This document shows, piece by piece, positions 55,922 to 64,000 of a stretch of 64,000 bases of DNA; positions within the stretch are counted from its first letter, which is position 1; each line of letters opens with the position of its first letter. Origin of the DNA: Asticcacaulis sp. Its GTDB lineage: Bacteria > Pseudomonadota > Alphaproteobacteria > Caulobacterales > Caulobacteraceae. The position numbers and the translations under genes are program-made. The notes under the pieces are model-generated. The model did no database searches. It had not been told where the DNA came from and saw only the letters and a list, made by a program, of their open reading frames with translations. Location of the stretch: positions 800,001 to 864,000 of the forward strand of contig JANQAC010000002.1 of the NCBI GenBank assembly GCA_024707255.1, in the 5' to 3' direction.

Positions 55922-56512
55922 ATGTCTCAGGATGACCACACAGCACAGGCACAACTCACCCCGGACGAGCGGCGCAAGCTCCTGCGCGCCTTTGCCGATC
56001 GGATGCTGCTAAAAGTCACGGCCATGGACGATCCCGAAGACCTGCCGGGCATAGAGAAGGCCGTGCGGACCGCCGCCGTGATCGAACGCGTATATAGCCG
56101 CTGCGACCGCGCCGAGCGCCAGAAGCCGGAGCCGCGCAAGGTATACGCCGAGCGCGCCACCCATGAAGAAGAAGCGATCAAGGCACAGGTCTCCCTGGCC
56201 AGTACGCTGAAATGGGGCGAGGAGCGCCGCCAGCATCTGGGGCCGTGGTGGGAGGCGGCACAAAAGGTCACTCAAAATGCCACAAAGATCGTGCCTCAGG
56301 CGCCGGCCCGCCCGCAAAAACCTGCCACGCCGGACAAAGTCGCGGTCGTGCCTCTGAATAGCCCGCCGTCCTGGCAGAAAGTCACCTATACCGACCTGAC
56401 CGACGATTTCGAAGCGGCCAACGCCGAACTGGCCTTGCAAACGCGGGCAACGACGAAACCGGCGCAAATATCGCGCCCGCCGTTTCACGGACCGCCGCCA
56501 CCTTCCGGTTAG
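55922..56512 (+). CDS. Hypothetical protein, charged, proline-rich C-terminus
   Basis: 196 residues, not recognised. Start MSQDDHTAQAQLTPDERRKL at 55922; a 22-residue upstream extension looks non-coding. The N-terminal half (about 10-115) is predicted helical and rich in Arg/Glu with GIEKAVRTAAVIERVYSRCDRAE; from about residue 120 it becomes low in structure with many Pro/Ala/Lys (QAPARPQKPATP) and ends PPFHGPPPPSG. The pattern of an AVRTAAVIERVY helix recalls terminase-small-subunit-like or regulatory proteins of Caulobacterales but no assignment is justified. Confidence 0.6.
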   Translation: MSQDDHTAQAQLTPDERRKLLRAFADRMLLKVTAMDDPEDLPGIEKAVRTAAVIERVYSRCDRAERQKPEPRKVYAERATHEEEAIKAQVSLASTLKWGEERRQHLGPWWEAAQKVTQNATKIVPQAPARPQKPATPDKVAVVPLNSPPSWQKVTYTDLTDDFEAANAELALQTRATTKPAQISRPPFHGPPPPSG

Positions 56513-56518
56513 TATTTA

Positions 56519-56590
56519 CTTCCCCTCTCCCTGCGCAGCGGGGAGAGGACGGGAGGCGAGCGCAGCGAAGGCGACCGGGGAGGGGCATTT
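56519..56590 (+). repeat. Intergenic repeat CCCCTCTCCCC family, copy 2
   Basis: TCCCCTCTCCCTGCGCAGCG begins the hairpin, then GACGGGAGGCGAGCGCAGCG, AAGGCGACCGGGGAGGGGCA. Same layout as the copy at 52818, with compensating differences in the loop. Confidence 0.8.
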
Positions 56591-56603
56591 TCAAGTGGAC
56601 ATA

Positions 56604-56678
56604 AGCCCCTCACCCGACGATCTGCGGCTTCGCCTTGCGCGTCGTCCTCTCCCCATCGTCATGGGGAGAGGGAGGTAT
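56604..56678 (-). repeat. Intergenic repeat CCCCTCTCCCC family, copy 3 (inverted)
   Basis: Reverse complement reads CCTCTCCCCATGACGATGGG, GAGAGGACGACGCGCAAGGC, ending GTCGGGTGAGGGGC. It faces copy 2 head to head, giving a large potential hairpin between the hypothetical and CNNM genes. Confidence 0.8.
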
Positions 56679-56787
56679 GATTTGCCTGCAATCACGCAGA
56701 TGTCAAAGCCTGTCCATTGCTAATAAGGGCTAAGCCCGTTAGCCTGAATCCGTGACCGCGTAAGGTCTCGTCCGGATCTCCTCCCCC

Positions 56788-58065
56788 ATGCTGCTCTTTG
56801 CTGGTGCCGTTGTCCTGCTCCTTGTGGTGCTGAACGGCATCTTTTCCATGTCCGAACTGGCCGTGGTCTCCTCCAAACGCCCCAAATTGCAAAGTCGCGC
56901 CGAACGCGGCGACAAAGGCGCCGCCGAAGCGCTCAAACTGGCCAATGACCCCAACCGCTTCCTGTCCGCCGTCCAGGTTGGCATTACCCTGATCGGCATT
57001 CTGGCCGGCGCCTATGGCCAGGCCACCGTGGCGGGCGAACTCGACAAGCTGATCAATACCATTCCCCTTCTGATGCCGTATTCGGAAGCCATATCGACCG
57101 GCATTGTCGTCGTCGTCCTGACCTATCTGTCGCTGATCGTCGGCGAGCTGGTGCCCAAGCGCCTGGCCATGCTGTTCCCGGAACGCATCGCCGGTGTGGT
57201 GGCGCGGCCGCTGAACCTGATGTCGCTGGTTCTTGGGCCGTTTGTCAGCCTGCTGACCGGCTCGACCTCGTTGGTGTTGAAACTGATGGGCATCCGCGAT
57301 GAAAAGGGCGAGGCCATCACCCAGGAAGAGGTCGAAACCACCCTGGCCGAGGGCATGGGCGCCGGCCTGATCGAGCCCGGCGAAAAGCAGATGATGACCG
57401 AGGTGATGCGCCTGGGCGACCGCACTGTGCGCGTGGCCATGACGCCGCGCACCGAGGTCTATCGCGTGTCGATCGACGAGGCGGATGTCATCAGCCAGAT
57501 CCGCGATTGTCCGTATTCGCGCTTTGTCGTCGTGCGCGGCCAGGACATGGAAGAGCCGGTCGGCGTGGCGCACAAGCGCGACATCGCCGATGCCCTGCTG
57601 GCCGACAAGCCGCTCGACCTGGCCGCCATGACGCACGAGCCGATCTATATTCCCGTCACCACCTCATTGCTGGTGGCGCTGGAACGCTTCAAGGAATCGA
57701 AGCTCCATATGGCGTTCGTGATCAATGAGTATGGCGGGTTCGAGGGCGTGCTGACGCCGACCGACCTGCTGGAAATGATCGCCGGCGACCTCAATGAGGG
57801 CCATGACGACGACCGCCTGATGATCGTACGCCGTGAGGACGGGTCGTTCCTGGTTGATGGCCGCGCCGATCTGGTCGAACTGGGTGATGCCATCGGCGAG
57901 GATTTCGAGACCGGCAGCGGCTATCATACCGTCGCCGGCCTGATCCTCTACAAGCTGGGGCGCTTCCCGAAGGAGGGCGAGATCGTCACCCTGGGGCGCT
58001 TCCGGGTAGAGATTGTCGATATGGACGAACGCCGCATCGACAAGCTCCTGTTCCACAATAGCTGA
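56788..58065 (+). CDS. CNNM/HlyC-CorC family membrane protein
   Basis: 425 residues. DUF21 (CNNM) membrane domain with about four spans: LLFAGAVVLLLVVLNGIFSMSELA, FLSAVQVGITLIGILAGAYG, LTYLSLIVGELVPKRLAM, LGPFVSLL. Then a CBS pair (VAMTPRTEVYRVS, CPYSRFVVVRGQD, AFVINEYGGFEGVLTPTDLLE) and the C-terminal CorC_HlyC transporter-associated domain (DGSFLVDGRADL, GYHTVAGLILYKLGRFP). Family members are implicated in Mg/Co efflux or cation sensing; the older name haemolysin is misleading. No clear ribosome site precedes the ATG, and an in-frame TAA nine codons upstream bounds the start. Confidence 0.88.
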   Translation: MLLFAGAVVLLLVVLNGIFSMSELAVVSSKRPKLQSRAERGDKGAAEALKLANDPNRFLSAVQVGITLIGILAGAYGQATVAGELDKLINTIPLLMPYSEAISTGIVVVVLTYLSLIVGELVPKRLAMLFPERIAGVVARPLNLMSLVLGPFVSLLTGSTSLVLKLMGIRDEKGEAITQEEVETTLAEGMGAGLIEPGEKQMMTEVMRLGDRTVRVAMTPRTEVYRVSIDEADVISQIRDCPYSRFVVVRGQDMEEPVGVAHKRDIADALLADKPLDLAAMTHEPIYIPVTTSLLVALERFKESKLHMAFVINEYGGFEGVLTPTDLLEMIAGDLNEGHDDDRLMIVRREDGSFLVDGRADLVELGDAIGEDFETGSGYHTVAGLILYKLGRFPKEGEIVTLGRFRVEIVDMDERRIDKLLFHNS

Positions 58066-60154
58066 TCAGCCGGCCCGGACCCGGGCCACGAACTGCGTGA
58101 TCTGCTCGCGCATCTGGGCGGATTGCTCGACCAGCCGCGAGGCCGTATCCAGCGCCAGGTTAGAGGCATGACCGGTTTCCTGCGTGGCCTCGGCCATGGC
58201 ATGAACGTGGCTGGCAACCTCGTCCGTGCCTTGCGCTGCCTCGTGTACATTGCGGGCGATATCGGCGGTGGCCGCGCCCTGTTGTTCCATGTTGATCGTG
58301 ATGGCCTGGGCGATTTGGTTCATCTCGTCGATGGTGGCGCGGATCGACTGGATGGCCTCGACCGTGCCGCTGGTGGCCGATTGAATGGTGCCGATGTGCG
58401 AGCTGATGTCCTCGGTCGCCTTGGCGGTCTGGGCGGCGAGAGTCTTCACTTCGGTGGCGACCACGGCGAAGCCCTTGCCGGCGTCACCGGCGCGGGCGGC
58501 TTCGATGGTGGCGTTGAGGGCCAGCAGGTTGGTCTGCTGGGCGATGGCCTGGATCAGGTTGACCACTTCGCCGACCTTGCCGGCAGCGGCTTCCAGGTCG
58601 CGGATGCGGGCATCGGAGAGGTTGGCCTGTTCGACCGCCTGCTGGGCAATGGTGGAAGACATCTGCGCCTTCGAGGTGATCTCATGGATCGAGCTTGACA
58701 GTTCTTCCGAAGCGGCGGCCACGGTGCGGACATTGGTGGCGGCCTGTTCGGTGGCCGAAGCGATGGAGGTGGTCTGGCCGGAGGTGCGCGAGGCAATGGC
58801 GTTCAGCGCCTCGGCGGAAGTTTTCATCTCGCCGGAGGCTTCCCCGACCGCCTTGACGATCGAACCGACCGAGCGCTCGAATTCGGCGGCAAGCGCGCTC
58901 ATGGCCTGGTGACGTTCGCGCTCGGCCGGGCCTGACGCTGAATTTCGGCTTCGGATTCGGCGTGGGCCTTGGTGCGCAGGCCTTCACGGAAGGCCATGAC
59001 CGCCTTGCCGATCAGGCCGATTTCGTCGATGCGGCGGGCTTCCGGTACATCGGCATTATGGTCGCCGCCAGCCATCTTGTCGAAACTGCCCTTGAGACTG
59101 TTGAGCGGCTTGCCGACCAGTGAATAGAGGACAAAGAAGATCAGGCCGGCCGAGACGAGGATGCACAGCAGCGAAATGCCCAGCATGAAGCGGTTATTGT
59201 GATCGACACTGGGCGTTGAGCGTGGCGACCGGCACCTGGACGACGACCGCCCAGGTATCCGCGGTGCCGGCGGCGGCGATCGGCGAGGCGAGATAGCGCC
59301 GAGGGCTTGCCGTCCGGCCCCTTGGCGTCGAATTTCACGGTCTTTTTGGAAGCGATGGCCTTTGCGGCGGCCTCGGCGGTGCCGGCGTCGAAATCCTTGA
59401 TCGCCTTGCCCGCCGCCTTGGCGTTCGGATAGCTGACGACCAGTCCGCCCTTGGTGATCAGTGCCACGAGGCCGGTATCGAAGGGCTTGATGGCGCCTAG
59501 CTCGGTATTGATCGAGCCGAGATCGACATCCACCCCGGCAATGCCGACGAACTGGCCGTCAATGGTCAGCGGCCGCGTGAAGGAGGTCATCAGCACGTCC
59601 TTGCCGGCGATCGGATAGACGTAAGGCTCCATGGCGACGGCCCGGCCTTCGTTTTTGGGGCGCAAATAATAATCGCCAGCGCCGGGCTTGTCATAATCGA
59701 GAAGGATTTCACGGATCACGCTGCCAGTGCCGCGATTCCAGTAGGGCACGTAGCGGCCGGAGGCGTCATGACCGGGCGTACCGGCGAACTGGGCGTCCTT
59801 GCCGTCCAGTGCATTGGGCTCCCATGCCGTATAGGTGCCGAGAATGTCGGGGTGCTTTTCCAGCAGGGCTTTCAGCAGGGCGTCCTGCGCCGATCTTTCG
59901 GTCAGGCCGGTCGATTTGATGGCCAAAGCGCTGGCGGCGATATCATCGGCGACAGTGGCGGCCTGGTCGAGCCGGTTGCGGACCGTATTGGCTTCCTTTT
60001 CGGCCACATCGGCCTGGAGCGCATCGGTCTGGCGGGTGAGGCTGTGACTGGTGCCCTGCGATAATATGAAACTGCTGGTGCCAAAAACGAGCGCGAGCGC
60101 GGCAGCGGAAATCAGCGCGATTTTCACCGGCAGAGAGCGAGACAACATAGACAA
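58066..60154 (-). pseudogene. Methyl-accepting chemotaxis protein with dCache sensor, three frameshifts
   Basis: Chemoreceptor. First span LPVKIALISAAALALVFG; periplasmic dCache domain with the ligand-pocket strands YVPYWNRGTGSVIRE, DYYLRPKNEGR, VAGVDV-like FVGIAGVDVDLGSI; second span MLGISLLCILVSAGLIFFVLY; HAMP; signalling domain with [20 protein letters not shown]. Frame changes lie near 59299 (extra base), in GGG 59211-59213 (extra base, correction gives LNASVDHNNRFML) and near 58926-58931 (missing base, correction gives [16 protein letters not shown]). Repaired length about 696 residues. The dCache type usually senses amino acids or small acids; ligand not inferable. Ends adjacent to the CNNM stop. 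Confidence 0.83.
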
Positions 60155-60239
60155 CCCCTGAACTGATACACATGGTCAGGGCTGGACTGTGGATAGAATC
60201 GGTTGCTTAAGTGTTAACCATTATCCAATTCACGCAAAG

Positions 60240-60941
60240 CTACTCACTGATAAAACCCACCCGCGCATGGCTGCCGTCACAATAGGGTTTGTTGCCGGAA
60301 TGTCCGCAGCGGCAGAGCTGGAGCGCCTGCGCCTTGCGGATGGTCCGACCGGTGCCGCTCAGCACTTCCAGATTACCGGAAAGGCGCAAGGGGCCGTTCT
60401 TTTGCGGATTGATATTGACGGGGCCATTGCGCACCTCCAGCGCGGTCACGTCGCCGGTTTCCGGTTCGCCCGTGGCCAGGAAGGGATCGTTGCCTTCCTT
60501 GTGTGACTGGTCGCAAAAAGGCTTGTTCTTCGAGCGGCCACACCGGCAAAGCGTGGCGCGGTAGCCGATCGGTTGGCCATCGAGGGTGAGTTCACCGCGA
60601 AAGGCATTCGGGCCGTTTTCGCGGACCTGGATCAGGTTGACCAAAGGCGGCAGTTCCTGTGGCCGGCCATCCTTGCGTTTATACTGGATGGCGCCTGAAG
60701 GACAGTTCTGCGCCGTGGCCACCAGATTGTCGGCGCAGTCGGCGTCATCGGGGGCTATCCACGGCCCCACCACATTGGCCTTGAAGACGCCGGGCTGTTG
60801 CAGCACGCAGAAACGGGCATGAATGCAGCGCTTCGCCTCGAATTCAATAATCACCTCCTTGCCCTCGGCATATTCTACCGTCGGCGCCTGGCCGTTCTCA
60901 TACCCTTTGGTCTCAGCTTTTCCGGGTTGTGGTTCGGCCAT
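60240..60941 (-). CDS. Iron-sulfur protein: divergent 4Fe-4S (YjdI-like) domain plus two CDGSH domains
   Basis: 233 residues. N-terminal mono-cluster domain with RCIHARFCV, DADCADN and NCPSGAI cysteines (about 35-85). Then two CDGSH-type 2Fe-2S ligand sets, each three Cys and one His: LCRCGRSKNKPFCDQSH (about 130) and LCRCGHSGNKPYCDGSH (about 210). Likely an electron carrier or redox sensor in the cytosol. It overlaps the end of the ferritin-like gene by 29 bp on the same strand, so the two proteins are made together and may form an iron-related oxidoreductase pair. Confidence 0.87.
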   Translation of the reverse strand: MAEPQPGKAETKGYENGQAPTVEYAEGKEVIIEFEAKRCIHARFCVLQQPGVFKANVVGPWIAPDDADCADNLVATAQNCPSGAIQYKRKDGRPQELPPLVNLIQVRENGPNAFRGELTLDGQPIGYRATLCRCGRSKNKPFCDQSHKEGNDPFLATGEPETGDVTALEVRNGPVNINPQKNGPLRLSGNLEVLSGTGRTIRKAQALQLCRCGHSGNKPYCDGSHARVGFISE

Positions 60942-62220
60942 GACGGTTTTTTTCCTTCAGTGTCGGCGCATGTATATCGCGCAGTTTCTTTGCCAGCGTC
61001 GCCAGCCGGCTGGCGGTCCCTTCGGCAAGCTCTCCGTGCAGCGCCTTGCGCGCGCCTTCGGACAGTTCTTCCAGCCGCTCGGCGATGAACCGCAGCGAAG
61101 GCTTGCCATCGGGCAGGGGCGTTACGTCGCGCAGGGTGGCGAAGCTCATCCCCGCCGTGACATCCGGCACGGTTGTCGATGCCTTCAGGCGCGTCAGGTG
61201 TTCGGCCACGGGCGACAGGGCGTACATGCCGTCGATCGAGACATCGATGAAGACGCGCTTGCGCACCGGGTCATTGTCGGCAAAGCCCTGGGAAAGCGCG
61301 CGCAGCATCACGTTATAGATGGCGTTGGCCAGGTCCATTACCGCCGCGGCTTCCGGCGCATCGACCCATACGGCATCGCTGCGTTCCGGGCCCTTGCGCA
61401 TCAGCGGGTTCTTCGCCACCGGACGAGACGGTGCAAAAGCCGGATCGGCGGCCTCCATCTGGTGGTAGGCGTCGCACATGGCCATGAAGCGGTTATAGTG
61501 CGAACGCGCATTGTCACCGGCGGCGCCTTCGCCCTGGTCGACAATGGTGTCGCAGGCGGCCAGCGCCGTCTTCAGGCACTTGACGATCTTCAGGCCGGGC
61601 AGGGGTGTCAGGTCCGGGCCAACCTGGAGCGACATATCGCCGATGAACAGGTGTTCCTCGCCCAGCCGGGCGCTGAGATCGGCCAGTCCCTTGCGGATCC
61701 CGCGATAGAGATGGCCAACCGTGGCGTAGTCCTGGCCGTTCGGCATCAGGCGGACGCCATCCATATTGCGGTCATAGGTCTGCTTTACGGCCTCGAAACC
61801 GGCGCCATCGGGCCGGGTGTCGCCTTCGGGGCGTTCGAGATAGATAAAGTGATCGAGTGTCGACTTGTTGAAGGGGTGCAGTTCGACCACCACGCCGGAG
61901 GGATGATAACCGGCGGCGATGGGGAAGTTCGGCCGGCCGAAGTGCGGCGTGCCGCCAACCGCGATGGTAATATTGGCGACCAGGGCCAGATGACCCATTT
62001 CCTCCACGGCGATGGCAATGATGTCGCGCCGCCAGCCGGCCACCACTTTCGCCTGTTCGGGTGTCAGGCCGTCGGCTTCGGTTTTCAGGGAAAAGGCCGC
62101 GAAGAGATAGCAGCACATCAGGTTGTGCTCGATTTCCGCCGCCTCGGCCAGCAGGAAGATCAGTTCCTCGCGGGTGCGGACATCGATAACGGGCTCGGAA
62201 ACGGAGGTATCTGCCGGCAT
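60913..62220 (-). CDS. Ferritin-like protein of the VioB/iminophenylpyruvate-dimer-synthase domain family
   Basis: 435 residues. The N-terminal four-helix bundle carries paired carboxylate/His iron ligands: LAEAAEIEHNLMCCYLFAAF and IAVEEMGHLALVANI, plus RPNFPIAAGYHP, as in the ferritin-like domain found in VioB and RebD-type enzymes. The C-terminal half (about 250-400) is helical with NAIYNVMLRALSQGF. Start MPADTS at 62220 follows GGAG; a frame ten codons longer has no ribosome site. No other violacein-like genes are present, so its substrate is unknown; the coupled CDGSH protein may supply electrons. Confidence 0.78.
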   Translation of the reverse strand: MPADTSVSEPVIDVRTREELIFLLAEAAEIEHNLMCCYLFAAFSLKTEADGLTPEQAKVVAGWRRDIIAIAVEEMGHLALVANITIAVGGTPHFGRPNFPIAAGYHPSGVVVELHPFNKSTLDHFIYLERPEGDTRPDGAGFEAVKQTYDRNMDGVRLMPNGQDYATVGHLYRGIRKGLADLSARLGEEHLFIGDMSLQVGPDLTPLPGLKIVKCLKTALAACDTIVDQGEGAAGDNARSHYNRFMAMCDAYHQMEAADPAFAPSRPVAKNPLMRKGPERSDAVWVDAPEAAAVMDLANAIYNVMLRALSQGFADNDPVRKRVFIDVSIDGMYALSPVAEHLTRLKASTTVPDVTAGMSFATLRDVTPLPDGKPSLRFIAERLEELSEGARKALHGELAEGTASRLATLAKKLRDIHAPTLKEKNRHGRTTTRKS

Positions 62221-62465
62221 GGATAGCTCCAGTCTTGCATGTAAGGACATATCAGTTAAGTCTGCTCCCCTGCGGGGCGCAAGCCTTGATTGCGATTAAA
62301 ACGCCTTATGGCGCTTGACTCCCGCTCACCTTTCCGACATAAGCCGCCACTTCAAGTCCCGGCCACTGGCCTGGGGCTTACTACGGGTTGATCCTGAGCC
62401 GCCGTTGCAATCGCCTTCCGCACTCTCGCGGGAAGCCGGTCAGGGTTAGATATCGAAGGTACGAT

Positions 62466-63083
62466 ATGTCGAAGCGCCACAGCGCCAAGTACAAGCTCGA
62501 CCGCGTCATGGGTGAAAACCTTTGGGGCCGTCCCAAGTCCCCCGTCAACAAGCGCTCCTATGGCCCCGGCCAGCACGGTCAGCGCCGCAAGTCCAAGATC
62601 TCCGATTTCGGCACCCAGCTCCGCGCCAAGCAGAAGCTGAAGGGTTACTACGGTAACATCACCGAAAAGCAGTTCCTGCGCACCTACGAAGAGGCCGATC
62701 GCCGTAAGGGCAACACCTCGGAAAACCTGGTGGGCCTGCTGGAATCGCGCCTGGACGCCGTCGTCTACCGCGCCAAGTTCGTGCCGACCGTCTGGGCGGC
62801 CCGTCAGTTCGTCAACCACGGCCACGTCCTGGTCAATGGCAAGCGCGTCAACATTGCTTCCTACCGCGTGAAGGCGGAAGACGTGATCGAAGTCCGTGAG
62901 CGTTCGCGCAACATGGCCCTGGTTCTCGAAGCCCTGCAATCGCCTGAGCGCGACGTGCCGGACTACATCGAACTGGACGCCAAGGGCATGAAGGCTCGTT
63001 TCGTCCGTATGCCGGAACTGGCCGAAGTGCCGTACCCGGTCAAGATGGAACCGAACCTGATCGTCGAATATTACTCCTCGTAA
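62466..63083 (+). CDS. rpsD: 30S ribosomal protein S4
   Basis: 205-residue primary 16S rRNA-binding protein. [37 protein letters not shown], the S4 RNA-binding domain [28 protein letters not shown] and C-terminal ending YSS are typical of the alphaproteobacterial S4 without zinc cysteines. Stand-alone, as is common in this group, with GAAGG upstream and a strong terminator after it. Confidence 0.98.
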   Translation: MSKRHSAKYKLDRVMGENLWGRPKSPVNKRSYGPGQHGQRRKSKISDFGTQLRAKQKLKGYYGNITEKQFLRTYEEADRRKGNTSENLVGLLESRLDAVVYRAKFVPTVWAARQFVNHGHVLVNGKRVNIASYRVKAEDVIEVRERSRNMALVLEALQSPERDVPDYIELDAKGMKARFVRMPELAEVPYPVKMEPNLIVEYYSS

Positions 63084-63105
63084 TCCGAACGACGATGTAG
63101 AATTA

Positions 63106-63138
63106 AACCCCGGAAGAGCGATCTTCCGGGGTTTTTTG
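63106..63138 (+). terminator. Rho-independent terminator of rpsD
   Basis: Stem AACCCCGGAAGA / TCTTCCGGGGTT with loop GCGA followed by a run of T. Confidence 0.93.
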
Positions 63139-63144
63139 CTGGCA

Positions 63145-63174
63145 TAAAAAAAACGGCCGCCAGAGCAGCCGTTT
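63145..63174 (-). terminator. Rho-independent terminator of grxD
   Basis: On the minus strand stem AAACGGC / GCCGTTT with a ten-base loop, extended by a T-run. It sits just after the grxD stop. Confidence 0.8.
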
Positions 63175-63185
63175 AACATGTTGGA

Positions 63186-63521
63186 TCAAGCCTCGATCAG
63201 GCCCTGATCAGCCAGGGCTGTCTTCAGTTCGCCCGACTGGAACATCTCGCGGACGATGTCGGCGCCGCCGATGAATTCCCCCTTGATGTAGAGCTGCGGT
63301 ATGGTCGGCCAGTCGGAATAGGTCTTGATGCCTTCGCGCAGGTCATTGTCCTGGAGCACATCGACGCCGATATACTGAGCGCCCAGGTGATCGAGCACCT
63401 GCACGACGAGTGAGGAGAAGCCGCAACGCGGCTGGTCGGGCGTGCCCTTCATGAAGAGGACGATGTCGTGTCCCTTGATGGTGGTGTCGATGAAGGTGTT
63501 GACGTCAGACTCTGCGCTCAC
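63186..63521 (-). CDS. grxD: Monothiol glutaredoxin (Grx4 type)
   Basis: 111-residue CGFS glutaredoxin that carries a 2Fe-2S cluster with glutathione and works in Fe-S delivery. VLFMKGTPDQPRCGFSSLVVQ with the single active-site Cys, TIPQLYIKGEFIGGADIVREM with the cis-Pro and GG glutathione site. Usually partnered with BolA, which is not seen here. Confidence 0.95.
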   Translation of the reverse strand: MSAESDVNTFIDTTIKGHDIVLFMKGTPDQPRCGFSSLVVQVLDHLGAQYIGVDVLQDNDLREGIKTYSDWPTIPQLYIKGEFIGGADIVREMFQSGELKTALADQGLIEA

Positions 63522-63595
63522 GATACGCTCTCCTAAAATGGCTAACTGGCATATAGGCGAAGCGCGCTGGCAAATAAAGAGCAGGCGGGGCTTTT

Positions 63596-64000
63596 TTAAC
63601 CGCCCGCCAGCTTATGGGCGCGTTCGTTGAAGCGGGCCATCTCGATCTGGGCCGGCACCGAAGAGGGCAGGTGGCGTTCCGGCACCTCGGCGAGGGCTTC
63701 CAAATGTTCCGGACTTTCGGCATCGATCAGGATGCACGACATGCTGGGCTGGGAAAGCGCATAACCCAGGCACAGTTCTTCCGGCGTCCAGTCGGGCGTC
63801 TGGTGCAGGAAGGCGTGGGTGCCGGCGCCGGCCAGCGGGTTTTTGGGCTTGCCGCCAAAGAAGCCGCGCCTGGCTTCCTTCGGCACGACATCAGCCGCCT
63901 TGCGATAGGTGGCCGGGTAAAAATCGGTAGCGATGACGTTCATGTCGCGTACCACGGCGTCATCGATCTTGCGACGCTTGTCCCAGCTTGAATCGATATC
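63596..64000 (-). CDS. Aldo/keto reductase-like protein, C-terminal part
   Basis: Runs off the right edge; only the last 134 residues are visible (DIDSSWDKRRKIDDAVVRDM ... ERAHKLAGG). WTPEELCLGYALSQPSMSCILIDAESPEHLEALAEV is the C-terminal helix-strand pattern of aldo/keto reductases, though the coenzyme residues are less conserved than usual. Catalytic residues lie outside the window, so activity cannot be judged. Confidence 0.6.
   Translation of the reverse strand, partial: DIDSSWDKRRKIDDAVVRDMNVIATDFYPATYRKAADVVPKEARRGFFGGKPKNPLAGAGTHAFLHQTPDWTPEELCLGYALSQPSMSCILIDAESPEHLEALAEVPERHLPSSVPAQIEMARFNERAHKLAGG

Noticed and set aside
55922-56512. Controller or third gene of the restriction-modification system
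   Set aside because: Base composition and repeat-flanked position fit the surrounding chromosome, and there is no helix-turn-helix of the C-protein type.
60823-62226. 467-codon plus-strand open frame
   Set aside because: Antisense to the CDGSH and ferritin-like genes, spanning both; composition typical of a high-GC shadow frame.

Overview
The window looks like chromosome of a free-living, plant-polysaccharide-degrading alphaproteobacterium of the Caulobacterales, probably close to Asticcacaulis. This rests on the high GC content, TonB-dependent receptors of the Xanthomonas/Caulobacter type, Tat-exported glycosidases, and the family-level likeness of the housekeeping genes. It is not a prophage or plasmid. 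No tRNA, rRNA, CRISPR array or transposase was found.

Layout. 0-3.2 kb: a ligase-associated DNA repair set (DEXH helicase running off the left edge, MBL-fold exonuclease, ATP-dependent ligase). 3.2-14.4 kb: GH78 alpha-L-rhamnosidase, a membrane protein with a 25-residue companion, a Cys-type glutathione peroxidase, a DUF1304/GNAT/RluA operon, an SDR, a GH2 glycosidase and PhoD. 14.4-34.9 kb: a large deoxyhexose catabolic region. 35-38.7 kb: two beta-helix glycosidases (GH28, GH141-like). 38.9-49.7 kb: SYLF protein, MFS transporter, OsmC, GT39, Tat-exported phospholipase C, carboxylesterase, GH31 and a GH19-like lysin. 49.8-53.9 kb: a chemoreceptor and glutathione-dependent formaldehyde detoxification. 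54.2-55.7 kb: a compact, visibly AT-richer type II restriction-modification pair. 55.9-64 kb: hypothetical protein, CNNM/CorC protein, second chemoreceptor, CDGSH and ferritin-like proteins, rpsD, grxD and a partial aldo/keto reductase.

How the genes work together. The centre reads as a non-phosphorylative L-fucose / L-6-deoxyhexose route: mutarotase, L-fucose dehydrogenase (AKR), L-fuconolactonase, acid-sugar dehydratase (enolase superfamily), 2-keto-3-deoxy-L-fuconate dehydrogenase (SDR), diketo-acid hydrolase (FAH) giving pyruvate plus L-lactate, and LldD oxidising the lactate. An MFS permease, a TonB receptor and exported GH78/GH28/GH141-like enzymes supply the sugar. A near-palindromic sequence close to CATAATACATnATATG recurs before several of these units and is the best candidate for a shared operator, perhaps of the FCD-type GntR regulator at 34.1 kb. 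In the middle of the locus lies a set with no place in that route: a CaiB-type CoA transferase, and a signal-less solute-binding domain fused in frame to an enoyl-CoA hydratase. A hydroxypyruvate-reductase-like enzyme and a glycerate-kinase-like enzyme follow.

Data caveat. At least eleven single-base indels break seven otherwise well-conserved genes, several of them in G/C runs. This looks more like residual sequencing error than decay, so the broken genes are annotated as single loci and the positions of the shifts are given.
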